64,000 bases of DNA from Streptomyces alboniger (GCF_008704395.1 NZ_CP023695.1:2728001-2792000); one strand, 5' to 3'. Shown: positions 41,974 through 51,713, numbered from the stretch's first letter. Notes: generated from the letters alone by a model not told the origin. Translations and numbers: made by a program.

Positions 41974-43395
41974 TCACTTCTCCGTGGACGTCTCCTCGGG
42001 CGCCTCCGCCGGGTCCTTCTTGGCACGCAGGAGGAAGACCGCCGCCCCGCCGAGCAGGACGAACCCGACGGCGATCCCGGCTATCAGCGGCGTGTTGCTC
42101 GAACTGCCGGTCTCGGCCAGGTCGCCGCCGCCGGAGGTGCCGCCCGCCGACGCGGGGCTCGGCTCGTTGGCAGGCTGCGCCTTGTTCTCCGTCGCGGTGC
42201 CCTCGGTCTCGCAGTCGAGGACGCCCTTGAAGCGCTTCTCGACGCCGTTCGGCCCCTTGATCGTGAAGTCGTAGGGCTGGTCCTCCTGCAACGGGATCGT
42301 CACCGTCTGCGACGCACCCGCCTCGATCGAGTGCTTGAAGCCCATCAACCGGAAGGTGAAGGGCTCGTCTCCCTCGTTGCTCGCGGTGATGTCGACGCCG
42401 CCCTTGGCGCAGTTCTTCTCCGCCGACAGCGCCGGCACCGCACCCTCGGCCGCCCAGTCCGCCGTCGCCGTCGCGGACACCGTCGACTCGCTGGAGCCCG
42501 CGAGGATCTGCGTCTGGCTCCTGGTCTCGGAGGTGAAGGCCCGGCCCACCGGCACGGTCGTCGACGCCTGGACCGAGAGCGCGGCCGAGCCGTCCGGCGC
42601 CTCCTCCGGGACATCGAAGTAGAGCCTGCTGCCGTCGCCCGCGGACTTCACGGGCTTGCCGTCCTTGCCGACGACCTTCACGCCGCTCGCCACGGAGTCC
42701 GCGGGCGGTGTCACCGTCACCGCTTCCGCGTCGGTCCGCACGGTGACCGGGCCGAGCCGGTCACCGGCCTGCCCGGACACGGCGGGCGGCTCCAGCGTCA
42801 GCGAGGCCTTGGGCTCCGCGCTGTCGCGCGCGCTCTTGTGCAGATAGTCGGCGAGCTTCTCGGCCTGCGGGTCGACGGCGTCGACCCGCGCGCCGTCCGA
42901 GTACCGCCAGATCGCCACCTGGGTGCCGGCCGCGGCGGACTGCTCGGTGAGGGAGGTCGCGCCCGCCTTCTTGGCCAGCGCCGCCAGGTCGTTCACCTGT
43001 GGGTAGGAGTGCTGGAGGATCCAGCGGATCCGGCCCGCGTCGCGATTGCCGTCGAGCGAGGTGCCGCTCCAGGGGGTCTCCTGGTACCTGGCGTCGTTCT
43101 GCGTGGGGTTGTGGATGTCGACGCAGTACGTCTGGAGCGTGCCGCCGCCCTCGACGGACATCTCGAAGAGCCCGGCGGGGACCTGCTGCGAGCTGCCGTC
43201 CTCGCGGACGACGGCCTGGCCGTACGTCTGCAATCCGCCCAGCGTCGCGGTCGCTCCGCCCCGGTGCTGCGGGGCCGCGTCCGCCGCCGCCGCGCCCGCG
43301 GCGGCCACCGCTCCCGCGGCGACGAGCCCCGTCGCCGCGGACACGGCGGCGAGGCGGGCGGCGCCTCGACTACGTATGGACAACGCAGAAAACAC
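41974..43395 (-). CDS. Thioester-domain (TQXA) cell-surface protein with LAXTG sorting signal
   Basis: Surface protein of 473 residues. Signal peptide: SIRSRGAARLAAVSAATGLVAAG to about residue 45. The thioester domain has Cys91 in QTYCVDIHNPT and Gln159 in AAGTQVAIWRYSDG; in this family Cys and Gln form an internal thioester that can bond covalently to a target. Beta-rich stalk domains follow. The C-terminus is a class E sortase signal, LAETG (426-430), then a helix (PLIAGIAVGFVLLGGAAVFLL) and a basic/acidic tail. No sortase gene is in the window. The GTG at 43395 follows GGAGG at an 8-base spacing. Confidence 0.9.
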   Translation of the reverse strand: MFSALSIRSRGAARLAAVSAATGLVAAGAVAAAGAAAADAAPQHRGGATATLGGLQTYGQAVVREDGSSQQVPAGLFEMSVEGGGTLQTYCVDIHNPTQNDARYQETPWSGTSLDGNRDAGRIRWILQHSYPQVNDLAALAKKAGATSLTEQSAAAGTQVAIWRYSDGARVDAVDPQAEKLADYLHKSARDSAEPKASLTLEPPAVSGQAGDRLGPVTVRTDAEAVTVTPPADSVASGVKVVGKDGKPVKSAGDGSRLYFDVPEEAPDGSAALSVQASTTVPVGRAFTSETRSQTQILAGSSESTVSATATADWAAEGAVPALSAEKNCAKGGVDITASNEGDEPFTFRLMGFKHSIEAGASQTVTIPLQEDQPYDFTIKGPNGVEKRFKGVLDCETEGTATENKAQPANEPSPASAGGTSGGGDLAETGSSSNTPLIAGIAVGFVLLGGAAVFLLRAKKDPAEAPEETSTEK

Positions 43396-43670
43396 TGAAT
43401 TCCCCTCCGGGCGGGACCCGTTCACAACGGTGGGGGGTGGTCCCGCCAGCAGATTGAAAGGGGCAGGATGCCCTGCCACCTGCGTGGCATCTCCTGCCAA
43501 CTGCCCCGTGAGCTACGTCCGGCATCCTAGGGAAGCGGCACACCACGCCCCTCAGTCATACCGTCGTATCACCGATCCGACTCGGAATCGTTATCCCCAA
43601 CACCCCTCCCGAGCTGGGCTTATCGACAAATCAACGGCATTCAAGGGCATCCGCCCGACCGATGTGGACG
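43396..43670 (-). promoter_or_regulatory. Long leader region with hairpin upstream of the surface-protein gene
   Basis: On the minus strand a TAGGAT -10-like hexamer (plus positions 43524-43529) precedes about 130 bases of leader. Within it, GGGGCAG/CTGCCCC (outer arms at 43501-43507 and 43460-43466) encloses a second imperfect stem GGCAGGA-TGCC / GGCA-TCCTGCC. The structure lies 65 bases before the start codon. It could be a regulatory RNA element or an attenuator. No open frame is seen in this gap. Confidence 0.4.
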
Positions 43671-44084
43671 TCATCCGACCGGCTCCGTCTCCCTCAGGGA
43701 GGCGGGATCCGTCAGCGACGCGTCTCCCTTGAGCACCCGCCGGAACGCCGCGGTGCCGCGCGACAGATCGTGGCCGATGGCCTGCGCATCGATGTCCGCG
43801 GAGGTCCAGTGCTGCCCGCCGCGCTCCTCGTCCCGCACCTTCAACCGGCCCTGCACGATGACCGGTTCACCCACCGACAGCGATCCCTGCACGTTCTTGC
43901 CGAGCGACCGATTGGCCCACACCGTGAAGAAGTTGGTGTGTCCGTCGTTCCACGTGTTCTTCACCGCGTCGAAGTACCGCGACGTCACCGCGAGCCGGAA
44001 CCGCGCCACCGGTCCCGACGGCAGCTCCCGGTACACCGGCGTCGTCGCGACGTTCCCCACCACCGTCACCATCGTCTCGTTCAT
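43671..44084 (-). CDS. ssbB: Single-stranded DNA-binding protein, short paralogue
   Basis: OB-fold SSB of 137 residues: MNETMVTVVGNVATTPVYRELPSG, FRLAVTSRYFD, NFFTVWANRSLGKNV and GEPVIVQGRLKVRDE are the conserved strands. It lacks the glycine-rich linker and acidic DDDIPF tip of the replicative SSB, which fits SsbB of Streptomyces, a paralogue linked to chromosome segregation during sporulation. GGAGG precedes the ATG at an 8-base spacing. It lies downstream of the dynamin-like genes on the same strand, a neighbourhood consistent with a role at sporulation septa. Confidence 0.85.
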   Translation of the reverse strand: MNETMVTVVGNVATTPVYRELPSGPVARFRLAVTSRYFDAVKNTWNDGHTNFFTVWANRSLGKNVQGSLSVGEPVIVQGRLKVRDEERGGQHWTSADIDAQAIGHDLSRGTAAFRRVLKGDASLTDPASLRETEPVG

Positions 44085-44202
44085 GCCCTTCCCCTCCCGT
44101 GCGTCCGTCCGCGCCGCCGCGCCTTCCGCGGCCGCGATCTCAGACTGCACCGGTCGGGCCGAGCCCGCTGAGCCCTGTGCGCTACCCGCCGGTTGTGGAA
44201 AA

Positions 44203-44257
44203 CTCCGTCACCCCGAAGGGGCTTCCCGGCGTCACCCCAAAGGAGCTCCCCCGGCCC
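44203..44257 (-). terminator. Terminator and duplicated end of the dynB gene
   Basis: CCCCGAAGGGG (44213-44223) forms a short stem followed on the minus strand by TGACGGAGTTTTCC. The surrounding CGTCACCCCGAAGGGGCTTCC is repeated with changes as CGTCACCCCAAAGGAGCTCC about 24 bases away, reaching the dynB stop at 44232. It resembles a local duplication of the gene end. Confidence 0.45.
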
Positions 44258-46226
44258 GCGCCCCCGTCACCCGCACGTACTGCTCCCGGACCTCCCGGTA
44301 CCGCAGCAGCTCGGCCGCCACCGGATCGAGGACCCTGGCCCGCCCGCACCCGGCCGCCGCCTCCCGAAGCCGCCGTTCCGCCTCCTGCCCGTAGCGGCGC
44401 GCGGGCCCCCGCGCCGCCATCCTGCTCGCCCACTCCACACACGGGCCGCCCACGATGCCCGCCAGCATCAGCAGCACCGGAACGCCGAGATTGGGCTCGC
44501 AGATCCCGATGATCTGCCCCACGAGCCAGAGGCCGCCCACGACTTGGAGCATCGTCATCGCCGCCTGCGCGAGGACCGCGACCGGCCACCAGCCGGGCCG
44601 CGGCGGGCGCCCGGTCGGCACGCCCGCCGTCACCGACAGCTCGTCGAGCGCCTCGGGCAGCCCCTCGGCGCCGCGCGCCGCGGCCTCCCGCACGGCCTGC
44701 GCCCAGGGCACGGGAAGTCCCGCCGCCGCCTCGTCGGCCACCGTGCGCACGGCGAACTCCACGCGCTGGCGCGCCGTCGCCTCCTCGTCCACCGGGACCG
44801 GTACGAGGGACAGCGTGTCGCTGTGCGGCGAGCGCTGACCCTCGTACCACCGCCACAGCCTCAGCCAGGGGTCGCCGCACGCCCTGCCCGCGTGCCTGCG
44901 CCAGGCCCGCTCCGCCGCGTCCCCGGCGGCCGCGGCGCCCACCGCGTCGGCGAGGCGGTCGGCGAACTCCTCGCGGGCCTCTTCGCTGAGCCCGATCCGC
45001 CCGCGGTTGCGGCCGCGGGGCGACCCGGCGACGTACACCGGACGCAGCCGTTCCGCGGCGGCGTCCAGATCGGCGGAGATCCGGCGTGCCGCGGCGCCCC
45101 GCTCCTGGGTGAACTGACCGAGCGCCTCGCGCAGTTCCCCGAGGCCGTCGCCGGTCAGCGCGGAGATCGCGAGCACCGTGGCGCCCGGTTCCCCGTGCTC
45201 GCCGAGCGCGATGCCGTCCTCGTCGAGGAGGCGTCGCAGGTCGTCGAGGACCTGGTCGGCGGCGTCGCCCGGGAGCCGGTCGATCTGGTTCAGCACGACG
45301 AAGGTGACCTCGGCGTGGCCCGCCATCGGCCGCAGATAGCGCTCGTGGACCATCGCGTCGGCGTACTTCTCGGGGTCCACGACCCAGATGACGGCGTCGA
45401 CGAGCGCCAGGATCCGGTCGACGTGCTCCCGGTGCTCGCCGACCGCCGAGTCGTGGTCGGGCAGGTCGATCAGTACGAGCCCCTGGAGCTCGTCGGCGCC
45501 GGGCCCCTGGAGGGGGCGGCGGCGCAGCCGGCCCGGGATGCCGAGCCGGTCGAGCAGCCCCGCGGCGCCGTCCGTCCAGCTGCAACCGATCGGCGCGGCC
45601 GTGGTCGGCCTGCGTACGCCCGTCTCCGAGATCATCACCCCGGCGAGGGCGTTGAAGAGCGTGGACTTGCCGCTTCCGGTGGCTCCCGCGATGGCGACGA
45701 CGGTGTGCCGTTCGGAGAGCCTGCGCCGGGCGGCGGCCTCGTCCAGGACCCGGCCCGCCTCGGCGAGCGTGCCGCTGTCCAGGCGGGTGCGGGAGAGCCC
45801 GACGAGTTCGCGCAGCGCGTCGAGCCGCTGGCGCAGGGGTCCTTCGTACGACGTGGGCGCCCCCGTGGGCACGTAGGCGCGGACCTCGGTGGTCGGGGGC
45901 TGCTGCCCTTCGGCGACGCGGCGGGCGATGAGGCCGTCGTCCCAGGCCTCTTCGGAGCCGTCGGGTGCCCGGCGGGAGCCGTCGGGTGCCTGGCCCGAGC
46001 CGTCGACCGCCCGGCCGGGGCGGTCAGGTGTCCTGCCGGGGCCACCGGGGGAGCGTCCGGGGCCATCGGGGGACCGTACGGAGCCATCGGGCGACGTGCC
46101 AGAGCCGTCGGGTGACCTGCCAGGGCCCCCGGAACACTCCCCACGCCCCTCCCGCTTCTCCCGCTTCTCCCGGTCCTCCCGCTCGTCGCGTTCGGTGTGA
46201 TCAGTGACGGCAGTCACCGCGTTCAC
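44232..46226 (-). CDS. dynB: Dynamin-like GTPase with membrane helices
   Basis: Large GTPase of 664 residues. An acidic/basic N-terminal tract ([17 protein letters not shown]) is followed by eight degenerate 7-residue repeats (residues 38-93, SPDGSGx type). The GTPase domain has P-loop GATGSGKST, switch LIDLPDHDS and [10 protein letters not shown] helical region follows, then two membrane segments near the C-terminus ([37 protein letters not shown]). Pairing with the next gene, position beside ssbB and membrane helices match my memory of DynB, which with DynA stabilises FtsZ rings in sporulation septation. GTG 46226 overlaps the dynA stop by four bases; the SD is close, so GTG 46217 is possible. 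Confidence 0.78.
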   Translation of the reverse strand: MNAVTAVTDHTERDEREDREKREKREGRGECSGGPGRSPDGSGTSPDGSVRSPDGPGRSPGGPGRTPDRPGRAVDGSGQAPDGSRRAPDGSEEAWDDGLIARRVAEGQQPPTTEVRAYVPTGAPTSYEGPLRQRLDALRELVGLSRTRLDSGTLAEAGRVLDEAAARRRLSERHTVVAIAGATGSGKSTLFNALAGVMISETGVRRPTTAAPIGCSWTDGAAGLLDRLGIPGRLRRRPLQGPGADELQGLVLIDLPDHDSAVGEHREHVDRILALVDAVIWVVDPEKYADAMVHERYLRPMAGHAEVTFVVLNQIDRLPGDAADQVLDDLRRLLDEDGIALGEHGEPGATVLAISALTGDGLGELREALGQFTQERGAAARRISADLDAAAERLRPVYVAGSPRGRNRGRIGLSEEAREEFADRLADAVGAAAAGDAAERAWRRHAGRACGDPWLRLWRWYEGQRSPHSDTLSLVPVPVDEEATARQRVEFAVRTVADEAAAGLPVPWAQAVREAAARGAEGLPEALDELSVTAGVPTGRPPRPGWWPVAVLAQAAMTMLQVVGGLWLVGQIIGICEPNLGVPVLLMLAGIVGGPCVEWASRMAARGPARRYGQEAERRLREAAAGCGRARVLDPVAAELLRYREVREQYVRVTGARAGGAPLG

Positions 46227-47935
46227 CTCTCCTTCTGAAGTAGGGACAGGGCGGCGATCAGCTCTGCCTGGGGATCGGGGTGCACCTCAAGGGCGTCCAG
46301 AGGGGCGAGTCGCCGTTCGCGCTCGGTGGCCAGGACCTTCTCCAGGTAGTCGGTCAGCAGGCGCCCGCCGCGGTCGCGCAGCCGGACAGCGCCCGGGGCG
46401 CCGATCCGTTCGGCGAGGATCTCCCCGGCCGCGCGGGCCCGGTGCCCGCCGAGCAGGGCGGTGGCGAGCAGCGCGGCGACGACCTCGGGGTCGGGCAGCG
46501 GGGTCTTGTCGACCCTCTCCATGCCTCGCACCTCGTCCTCGGCGTACTCCTCCAGGACGCGCCGCCATCTGCGTACGGCCATCCCGATGCGGTGCTCGGC
46601 GCTCTCCGCCTGGGGGTCGCGGCCGGCGAGCCCGGCGACATCGGCGGCGGGTTCGCGCCGCCAGGCCTCGTCGATGCGTTCGTCGGCGGCGGTGACGGCG
46701 CACAGCAGCAATGCCTCCAGGCTCTCGGCGATGGCGTCGAGCAGCTCGCCGGGCCCGCAGTCGAGCGGATAGCTGCGCCACCGCTTCAGGGCGTCCCCCG
46801 CGAGGACGCCGCCGGCCTGCAAACGATCCGCCACGCGCGCGTGCTCGTTGTCGTACGCCTCGTCGACGGCGGAGGTGAGCCGTAGGGCGGCGGCGTACTG
46901 GGCGGCGACGGCGCCCGCGAGTTCGGGCAGCCGGGAGTCGAGCGAGCGGAGGACGCCGTGTGCCGTGCGTGCGATGGCGTGGGCGCGGGCCGCGGGTTCC
47001 TGGACGCGGTGGGTGAGCCAGGCGCGCAGCGGAGCGACGGCGGTGGCGGGCAGCAGCCCGCCGCCGCCCGCGGACTCGGGCAGCTCGGGCACGGTGAAGC
47101 GCGGCACGTCGCCGAGCCCGGCCTTCGCCAGCAGGGCGCCGAACTGCCGTGACACCTCGCTCACGACCTGGTGGGGCACGCGGTCGAGGACGGTGACGAG
47201 GGTGGCGTCGTGCTCCTTGGCGGTACGCAGCAGATGCCAGGGCACCGCGTCCGCGTACCGCGAGGCGGTGGTGACCATGACCCACACGTCGGCCGCGGAG
47301 ATCAGCTCGGCGGCCAGCACCCGGTTGTCGGCGACGAGCGAGTCGACGTCGGGCGCGTCGAGCAGGGCGAGCCCACGCGGCAGGCTGTCGGCGGTCTCGA
47401 TCCGCAGGGCGCGTTCCTGCTCGTCACCGGGCCCCGGCGACTCGTCACCGAACCCCGGCAGATCGTCACCGGCATCCCCGTCGTCCTCTCCCTCTCCTCC
47501 CTCCGTGCTCTCCTGACGGGGCATCCACACGCGCGTGAGGTCGGGCAGTACGCGCATCCCGGCGAACCAGTGATGATCGTCCGGATGGCAGACGAGCACC
47601 GGCGTACGCGTCGTGGGCCGCAGCACACCCGCTTCGCTGACCTGACGCCCCACCAGGGAGTTCACCAGCGTGGACTTGCCCGCTCCGGTGGATCCTCCGA
47701 TGACGGCGAGCAGGGGCGCTTCGGGCGCCTTGAGCCGGGGCACCAGATAGTCATCGAGCTGTGCGAGCAACTCGTCCCGGTTGGCACGCGCGCGTGGCGC
47801 CCCCGGCAGGGGGAGCGGAAAGCGTGCGGCGGCGACACGCTCGCGCAGGGCGGAGAGTGCGTCAAGCAATTGAGGCCGTACGTCCAAGGTCACCACATGC
47901 GAAGAATGCCCAATTTTGGCGGCTTTCTGAAGCAT
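46223..47935 (-). CDS. dynA: Dynamin-like GTPase, soluble partner
   Basis: GTPase of 570 residues without membrane helices. P-loop [10 protein letters not shown], then [13 protein letters not shown], switch region [11 protein letters not shown] and the TVLDRVP base-recognition region. An acidic insert ([17 protein letters not shown]) lies between P-loop and switch, and a helical stalk follows. It is the first gene of the coupled pair (GTGA overlap with dynB). The ATG at 47935 has AGAGG seven bases upstream; a GTG at 47893 ([13 protein letters not shown]) is the main alternative and fits the conserved N-terminus better. Assignment to DynA is by context and architecture. Confidence 0.78.
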   Translation of the reverse strand: MLQKAAKIGHSSHVVTLDVRPQLLDALSALRERVAAARFPLPLPGAPRARANRDELLAQLDDYLVPRLKAPEAPLLAVIGGSTGAGKSTLVNSLVGRQVSEAGVLRPTTRTPVLVCHPDDHHWFAGMRVLPDLTRVWMPRQESTEGGEGEDDGDAGDDLPGFGDESPGPGDEQERALRIETADSLPRGLALLDAPDVDSLVADNRVLAAELISAADVWVMVTTASRYADAVPWHLLRTAKEHDATLVTVLDRVPHQVVSEVSRQFGALLAKAGLGDVPRFTVPELPESAGGGGLLPATAVAPLRAWLTHRVQEPAARAHAIARTAHGVLRSLDSRLPELAGAVAAQYAAALRLTSAVDEAYDNEHARVADRLQAGGVLAGDALKRWRSYPLDCGPGELLDAIAESLEALLLCAVTAADERIDEAWRREPAADVAGLAGRDPQAESAEHRIGMAVRRWRRVLEEYAEDEVRGMERVDKTPLPDPEVVAALLATALLGGHRARAAGEILAERIGAPGAVRLRDRGGRLLTDYLEKVLATERERRLAPLDALEVHPDPQAELIAALSLLQKER

Positions 47936-48194
47936 ATGAGAGCCTCTGCGCGCCGATCGGACACAGGGGATGGAAGGGGCGACTGCGGGCGCAGGCATAA
48001 CGAGTGCACAACACCCGGGACGTGAGGCGTCAAAAGCGATGCGCGATTCGCACCTACCTGCGATTATCGGGATCGCTTCACCGAACCTCCACATCGTGGC
48101 GCGGAGGCGAAGCACCAGGGGCAGGGACCCGGGAGCCCTATCCTTGTCCCCGGCAAGGTCACGGATCTTCCCCGCATCCGCCCCGTGCCACCCG

Positions 48195-48267
48195 GCCCCC
48201 GTAGCTCAGTGGATAGAGCAGGCGCCTTCTAAGCGCTTGGCCGCAGGTTCGAGTCCTGCCGGGGGCG
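48195..48267 (+). tRNA. tRNA-Arg (anticodon TCT)
   Basis: 73-base cloverleaf: acceptor GCCCCCG/CGGGGGC, D-stem GCTC/GAGC, anticodon stem GGCGC/GCGCT around loop CTTCTAA (anticodon TCT), T-arm GCAGG-TTCGAGT-CCTGC, discriminator G. CCA is not encoded. Confidence 0.95.
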
Positions 48268-48274
48268 CACACAG

Positions 48275-48302
48275 CCTCTCACCTGTGGAAACGCGTGAGG
48301 GG
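48275..48302 (+). terminator. Terminator after the tRNA
   Basis: CCTCTCAC (48275-48282) pairs with GTGAGGGG (48295-48302, one G-T pair) and is followed by CCCTTTCATG, eight bases after the tRNA 3' end. Confidence 0.6.
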
Positions 48303-48833
48303 CCCTTTCATGTCCGGAGGCACTTCGCTGTGACGCCAAGCGCCTTCGCCCGGCCGCGATCGTCAACCGGCGCCGGTTCGTTCCCCCGTGCCGAGTTCGC
48401 GGCCACGTCACGCGCCGCCCCCGGGGGCCTCGACGACCTGATCACCATCGTGCCCGTAACCCGGCCCGAGATCCCGTACGACCGGTAGCACCGCACGACC
48501 GGTAGCCACGTGCGCGTTGGTTCCGGTCGGCATCCGGTCCCTGAGACCGGGTGGCTCGCGGCCCCCTTCCGGACGGGGATGGGGACTACCCTGAGGTATG
48601 GACGTCCCGGACCCCGGCGGACCTGTTGTTGCTCGACGCAGATGGCTGTGGGGAGCGGGCTCTCTTCGTCCGGTCGCCCGGCGCATCCCTCTGGAGGGAG
48701 ACGGGACGGGCCCCTTGTTCCGGTGGGCACATCGCCGGGCCGTCCGTTCGCTGCCTCCGCCGAATGTCTGCCCGTGCCGGGAGACCGGCCGTATTCCACG
48801 GCTCCGCCCGGCAGGTCTCTGGAACGAGGCTTC
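48303..48833. other. 531-base gap, no gene seen
   Basis: Several frames are open here but none combines a ribosome site, a normal start and protein-like composition. I see no integrase, no copy of the tRNA 3' end and no repeat. It should contain the promoter of the STAS gene. Confidence 0.5.
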
Positions 48834-49244
48834 ATGCCCCTACCGCAGTTGAACGTCTACCGGCACGACAGAAGGACCCGGGCCCTGGTCACCCTCGCCG
48901 GTGAGATCGACCTACAGACGGTGCCGCTGGTGCGTGCCGCCCTTGAGCGGTGTCTGCGCGACGGCATGCGCACCATCGACGTCGACCTCACTCCCGTCAC
49001 CTTCTGTGAGTGCTGCGGTCTGAACGCCTTCATCGAGATGTTCCTGCGCACCGCCGCGACCGGCGGAACGCTGCGCCTGCACTACCCGCCTCCCCTGCTG
49101 GCGTGGATGATCGAGCTGACCCGTTGCGACTTCCTGCTCAAGGAGCCCGCGGCCGCACCCGGGAGGTGCGCCGCGACGGCCTCCCGGCCGCGGCGGGAAC
49201 CGGAGGGGATCGACCGTCGCGTCGGGGCCGGGCGGGCCGGGTGA
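48834..49244 (+). CDS. STAS-domain protein with Cys replacing the phospho-Ser
   Basis: Anti-sigma-antagonist-like protein of 136 residues. The STAS fold is readable: LVTLAGEIDLQTVPLVRAAL, then TIDVDLTPVTFCECCGLNAFIEM. In ordinary SpoIIAA/RsbV-type proteins this site reads D-S/T-S-G and the first Ser is phosphorylated; here it is Glu59-Cys60-Cys61-Gly62, so regulation by a serine kinase seems impossible. The C-terminal 25 residues are Arg-rich. ATG 48834 follows CGAGG. Its stop overlaps the next ATG (TGATG), coupling it to the GAF-ANTAR gene. Confidence 0.8.
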   Translation: MPLPQLNVYRHDRRTRALVTLAGEIDLQTVPLVRAALERCLRDGMRTIDVDLTPVTFCECCGLNAFIEMFLRTAATGGTLRLHYPPPLLAWMIELTRCDFLLKEPAAAPGRCAATASRPRREPEGIDRRVGAGRAG

Positions 49245-50002
49245 TGTCCGACAGGCGGTCGTTCCGGATCCGGCTTCTCGTCGCCGAGCAGGCCGCCCGG
49301 CGCGGCGCCGGCGTCGGCATGGTGGACGTGTGCACCGCTGCGGTGGCCTCGCTGCCGGTCGGCGGGGCCGGGGTGTCCGCGATGTCCCGCACCGCGGCGA
49401 GCCATCCACTGTGCAGTACCGATGACGTCAGCGAGCAGCTGGAAGAGCTTCAGCTGACCCTGGGCGAGGGGCCGTGCGTGGATGCCTTCACCCACGGCTC
49501 GGCCGTCCTGACGCCCGACCTGCGGACCGATGAACTCCAGGGCTGCTGGCCCGTGTTCGCGGAAGCGGCCCTGGAAGCCGGTGCCCTCGCGGTCTTCGCG
49601 CTGCCCCTACAGATCGGCGCTATCAACCCCGGAGTCCTGGATCTCTACGCTCGGGCCCCGGGCCGGTTGGACGCGGAGGATCTGGCCGACGCACTGGCCT
49701 TCGCCGACCTCGCGACGCTGGTCCTGCTGGACGCCCGGATCGACGCGACGGGCGTGCCGCCGAAGGACGCGGCGGCGCGGAGGCGCTGCGAGGACCTGGG
49801 CGGGTACCGGGCGGAGATCTCCCAGGCCACCGGCATCCTGACCGTCCAGCTCGGTGTCGGTATCGACGAGGCCTTCGTCCGGCTGCGCGCCTACGCCTAC
49901 GCCCAAGGGCGCCGACTCACCGCCGTGGCCGCCGACGTGGTGGCCCGTCGGCTCCGCTTCTCTCCGGGCGCGGAGCCGATCCGGACCGACGAGGGCGCCT
50001 GA
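49244..50002 (+). CDS. GAF-ANTAR regulator
   Basis: Predicted RNA-binding antiterminator of 252 residues. The GAF sensor domain spans about residues 15-150 (LQLTLGEGPCVDAFTHGSAVLTPDL). The ANTAR domain spans about 190-245 (YRAEISQATGILTVQLGVGIDEAFVRLRAYAYAQGRRLTAVA), which binds paired hairpins in leader RNAs. It is translationally coupled to the STAS gene; the ATG at 49244 is preferred over GTG 49241. Targets are unknown. Confidence 0.85.
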   Translation: MSDRRSFRIRLLVAEQAARRGAGVGMVDVCTAAVASLPVGGAGVSAMSRTAASHPLCSTDDVSEQLEELQLTLGEGPCVDAFTHGSAVLTPDLRTDELQGCWPVFAEAALEAGALAVFALPLQIGAINPGVLDLYARAPGRLDAEDLADALAFADLATLVLLDARIDATGVPPKDAAARRRCEDLGGYRAEISQATGILTVQLGVGIDEAFVRLRAYAYAQGRRLTAVAADVVARRLRFSPGAEPIRTDEGA

Positions 50003-50117
50003 TGTCCTCGGCCGGTCCGAGCAGCGCTGCGCTGCCACCACAGTGCGGCGCGGTCCGGCCCGCGACGCACTCCCCTGCTCCATCCCACAGGACTAGTCTC
50101 CACAAAGGGTGTTGACG

Positions 50118-50834
50118 ATGAATGAGCGGCTCTTGGCCAAGACCTTCGTCGAGTTGGCGGACAATCTCGTCGCCGACTTCGACCTGATCGACTTCCTGCG
50201 GCTGCTGACCGACCGCTGCGTCGGGATGCTCGGCGCCAGTGCCGCCGGGGTGCTGCTCGCGGACCGGGACGGTGAACTCCGCGTGATGGCCGCCTCCGAC
50301 GAACAGGTACGCCTCCTCGAACTCTTCCAGTTGCAGAACGACGAGGGCCCCTGCCTGGACTGCTTCCGCACGGGCGCCCCGGTGTCCGTACCCGACCTGC
50401 GCGCGGAGAGCGCCCGCTGGCCGCGGTTCGTGGCGCAGGCCCAGCTTCACGGGTTCGGCGCGGTCCAGGCCCTGCCGATGCGGCTGCGGGACGAGGTCGT
50501 CGGCGCGCTGAATCTCTTCCGGGCCACTCCCGGCCCCTTCGACCCGGTCGGTACGCCCATCGCGCAGGCCCTGGCCGACGTCGCCACCATCAGCCTCCTC
50601 CAGCAACGGTCCATCCACCGCTCCACGGTCCTCAACGAGCAGTTGCAGACCGCGCTGAACAGCCGGGTGCTGATCGAACAGGCCAAGGGGAAGCTCGCCG
50701 AACGCCACGACATCGACATGGAGCAGGCGTTCACCGCCTTGCGCCGCTATGCCCGCGCCCACAACCGCCGCCTGTCCGACGTGGCCCGCGCCTTCATCGA
50801 CGACTCCGAGCCCCTCCCCGGCCTGGTGCGCTGA
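50118..50834 (+). CDS. GAF-ANTAR regulator, second copy
   Basis: Protein of 238 residues with the same order: GAF (about 20-160; LQNDEGPCLDCFRTGAPVSVPDLRAE) and ANTAR (about 175-230; LNSRVLIEQAKGKLAERHDIDMEQAFTALRRYARAHNRRLSDVARAF). It is the more canonical of the two. ATG 50118 has AAAGGG at an 8-base spacing. It is probably a diverged relative of the gene just upstream, from which 115 bases separate it. Confidence 0.88.
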   Translation: MNERLLAKTFVELADNLVADFDLIDFLRLLTDRCVGMLGASAAGVLLADRDGELRVMAASDEQVRLLELFQLQNDEGPCLDCFRTGAPVSVPDLRAESARWPRFVAQAQLHGFGAVQALPMRLRDEVVGALNLFRATPGPFDPVGTPIAQALADVATISLLQQRSIHRSTVLNEQLQTALNSRVLIEQAKGKLAERHDIDMEQAFTALRRYARAHNRRLSDVARAFIDDSEPLPGLVR

Positions 50835-50879
50835 GAGACGGCCATTCGCGGGCGGCGCCCCCGCACAGGCGCTTCCCGT

Positions 50880-51713
50880 TCACAAGCGGCGCCAGCGGGC
50901 CGAGGCGAAGGAGAAGGCTCCGAAGAGGATCAGCCCAATCGCCACGGCGACCAGGAGCCAAGGGCCCGCCGGGGTCTGCGTGAAGCTGCGGAGCGTGGCG
51001 TCCACGCCCTTGGCCTCGTCCGCGTCGAACTGGACGGCCGCGATCAGGATGAAGATCCCGGCCGCCGCGAACACCGTGCCCCGCGCCACGCCGCCGCCCA
51101 CTCCCAGGCCGGTCACGATCTGCCGGGTGCGGTGGCTCATCGCGCCCACGTCCAGCTGTTTCAGGAACTTGCGCAGGGCCGCCCGTACCGCGAGTACGGC
51201 ACCGATGCCGATCAGGAGGCAGCCCCCGGCCCCCACGATGACCTGGCCGTACGGCAGTTTCAGCACCGACGCGGTCCAGTCCTTCGACTGCGCGTTGCCG
51301 CTTGAGCCCTGGCCACCGCCCGCGGCGAACGTGGCCGTCGCCCAGCAGACCGACGCGTAGAAGACCGCCCGACCGCCGTCCAGCAGCCGCGAGGCGGCCT
51401 TCCGGTCGGGGCCCCTGCTGAGCACCGCGCGGGAGCCCCGCCACAGCGCCATGCAGCCGAACCCGACGGCCAGCGTCCACAGCATCGCCTTCCCGAAGGG
51501 CTGCTCGGCGACCTGGTCGAGCGCGCCCTGGCGGTCCGCCGACTCCCCACCGCTGCCGAGGGCCATCTGGATCGCCAGGGCGCCGATGAGGACGTACACG
51601 ACCCCACGCGCCATGAAGCCCGCCCGGCCCGCGGCCGTGAGCGTCTCCTCCTTGGCGGCGTGGGCGGCGGAGCCTCCGTCCCGGCCCGTTCCTTGTGCGT
51701 GAGACGCGGTCAC
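50880..51713 (-). CDS. DUF1206 membrane protein
   Basis: Integral membrane protein of 277 residues with six hydrophobic segments arranged as DUF1206 repeats. Repeat signatures are AGFMARGVVYVLIGALAIQMALG and GVARGTVFAAAGIFILIAAVQFDADEAKGVDATL; DGGRAVFYASVCWATATF is a third, weaker copy. The family is common near stress regulators in actinobacteria, function unknown. The GTG at 51713 follows GGGGAGG. It faces the GAF-ANTAR gene tail to tail. Confidence 0.85.
   Translation of the reverse strand: MTASHAQGTGRDGGSAAHAAKEETLTAAGRAGFMARGVVYVLIGALAIQMALGSGGESADRQGALDQVAEQPFGKAMLWTLAVGFGCMALWRGSRAVLSRGPDRKAASRLLDGGRAVFYASVCWATATFAAGGGQGSSGNAQSKDWTASVLKLPYGQVIVGAGGCLLIGIGAVLAVRAALRKFLKQLDVGAMSHRTRQIVTGLGVGGGVARGTVFAAAGIFILIAAVQFDADEAKGVDATLRSFTQTPAGPWLLVAVAIGLILFGAFSFASARWRRL

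Noticed and set aside
48270..48833. Possible small genes downstream of tRNA-Arg in several frames
   Set aside because: No frame has a ribosome site plus protein-like composition, and overlapping frames are equally open.
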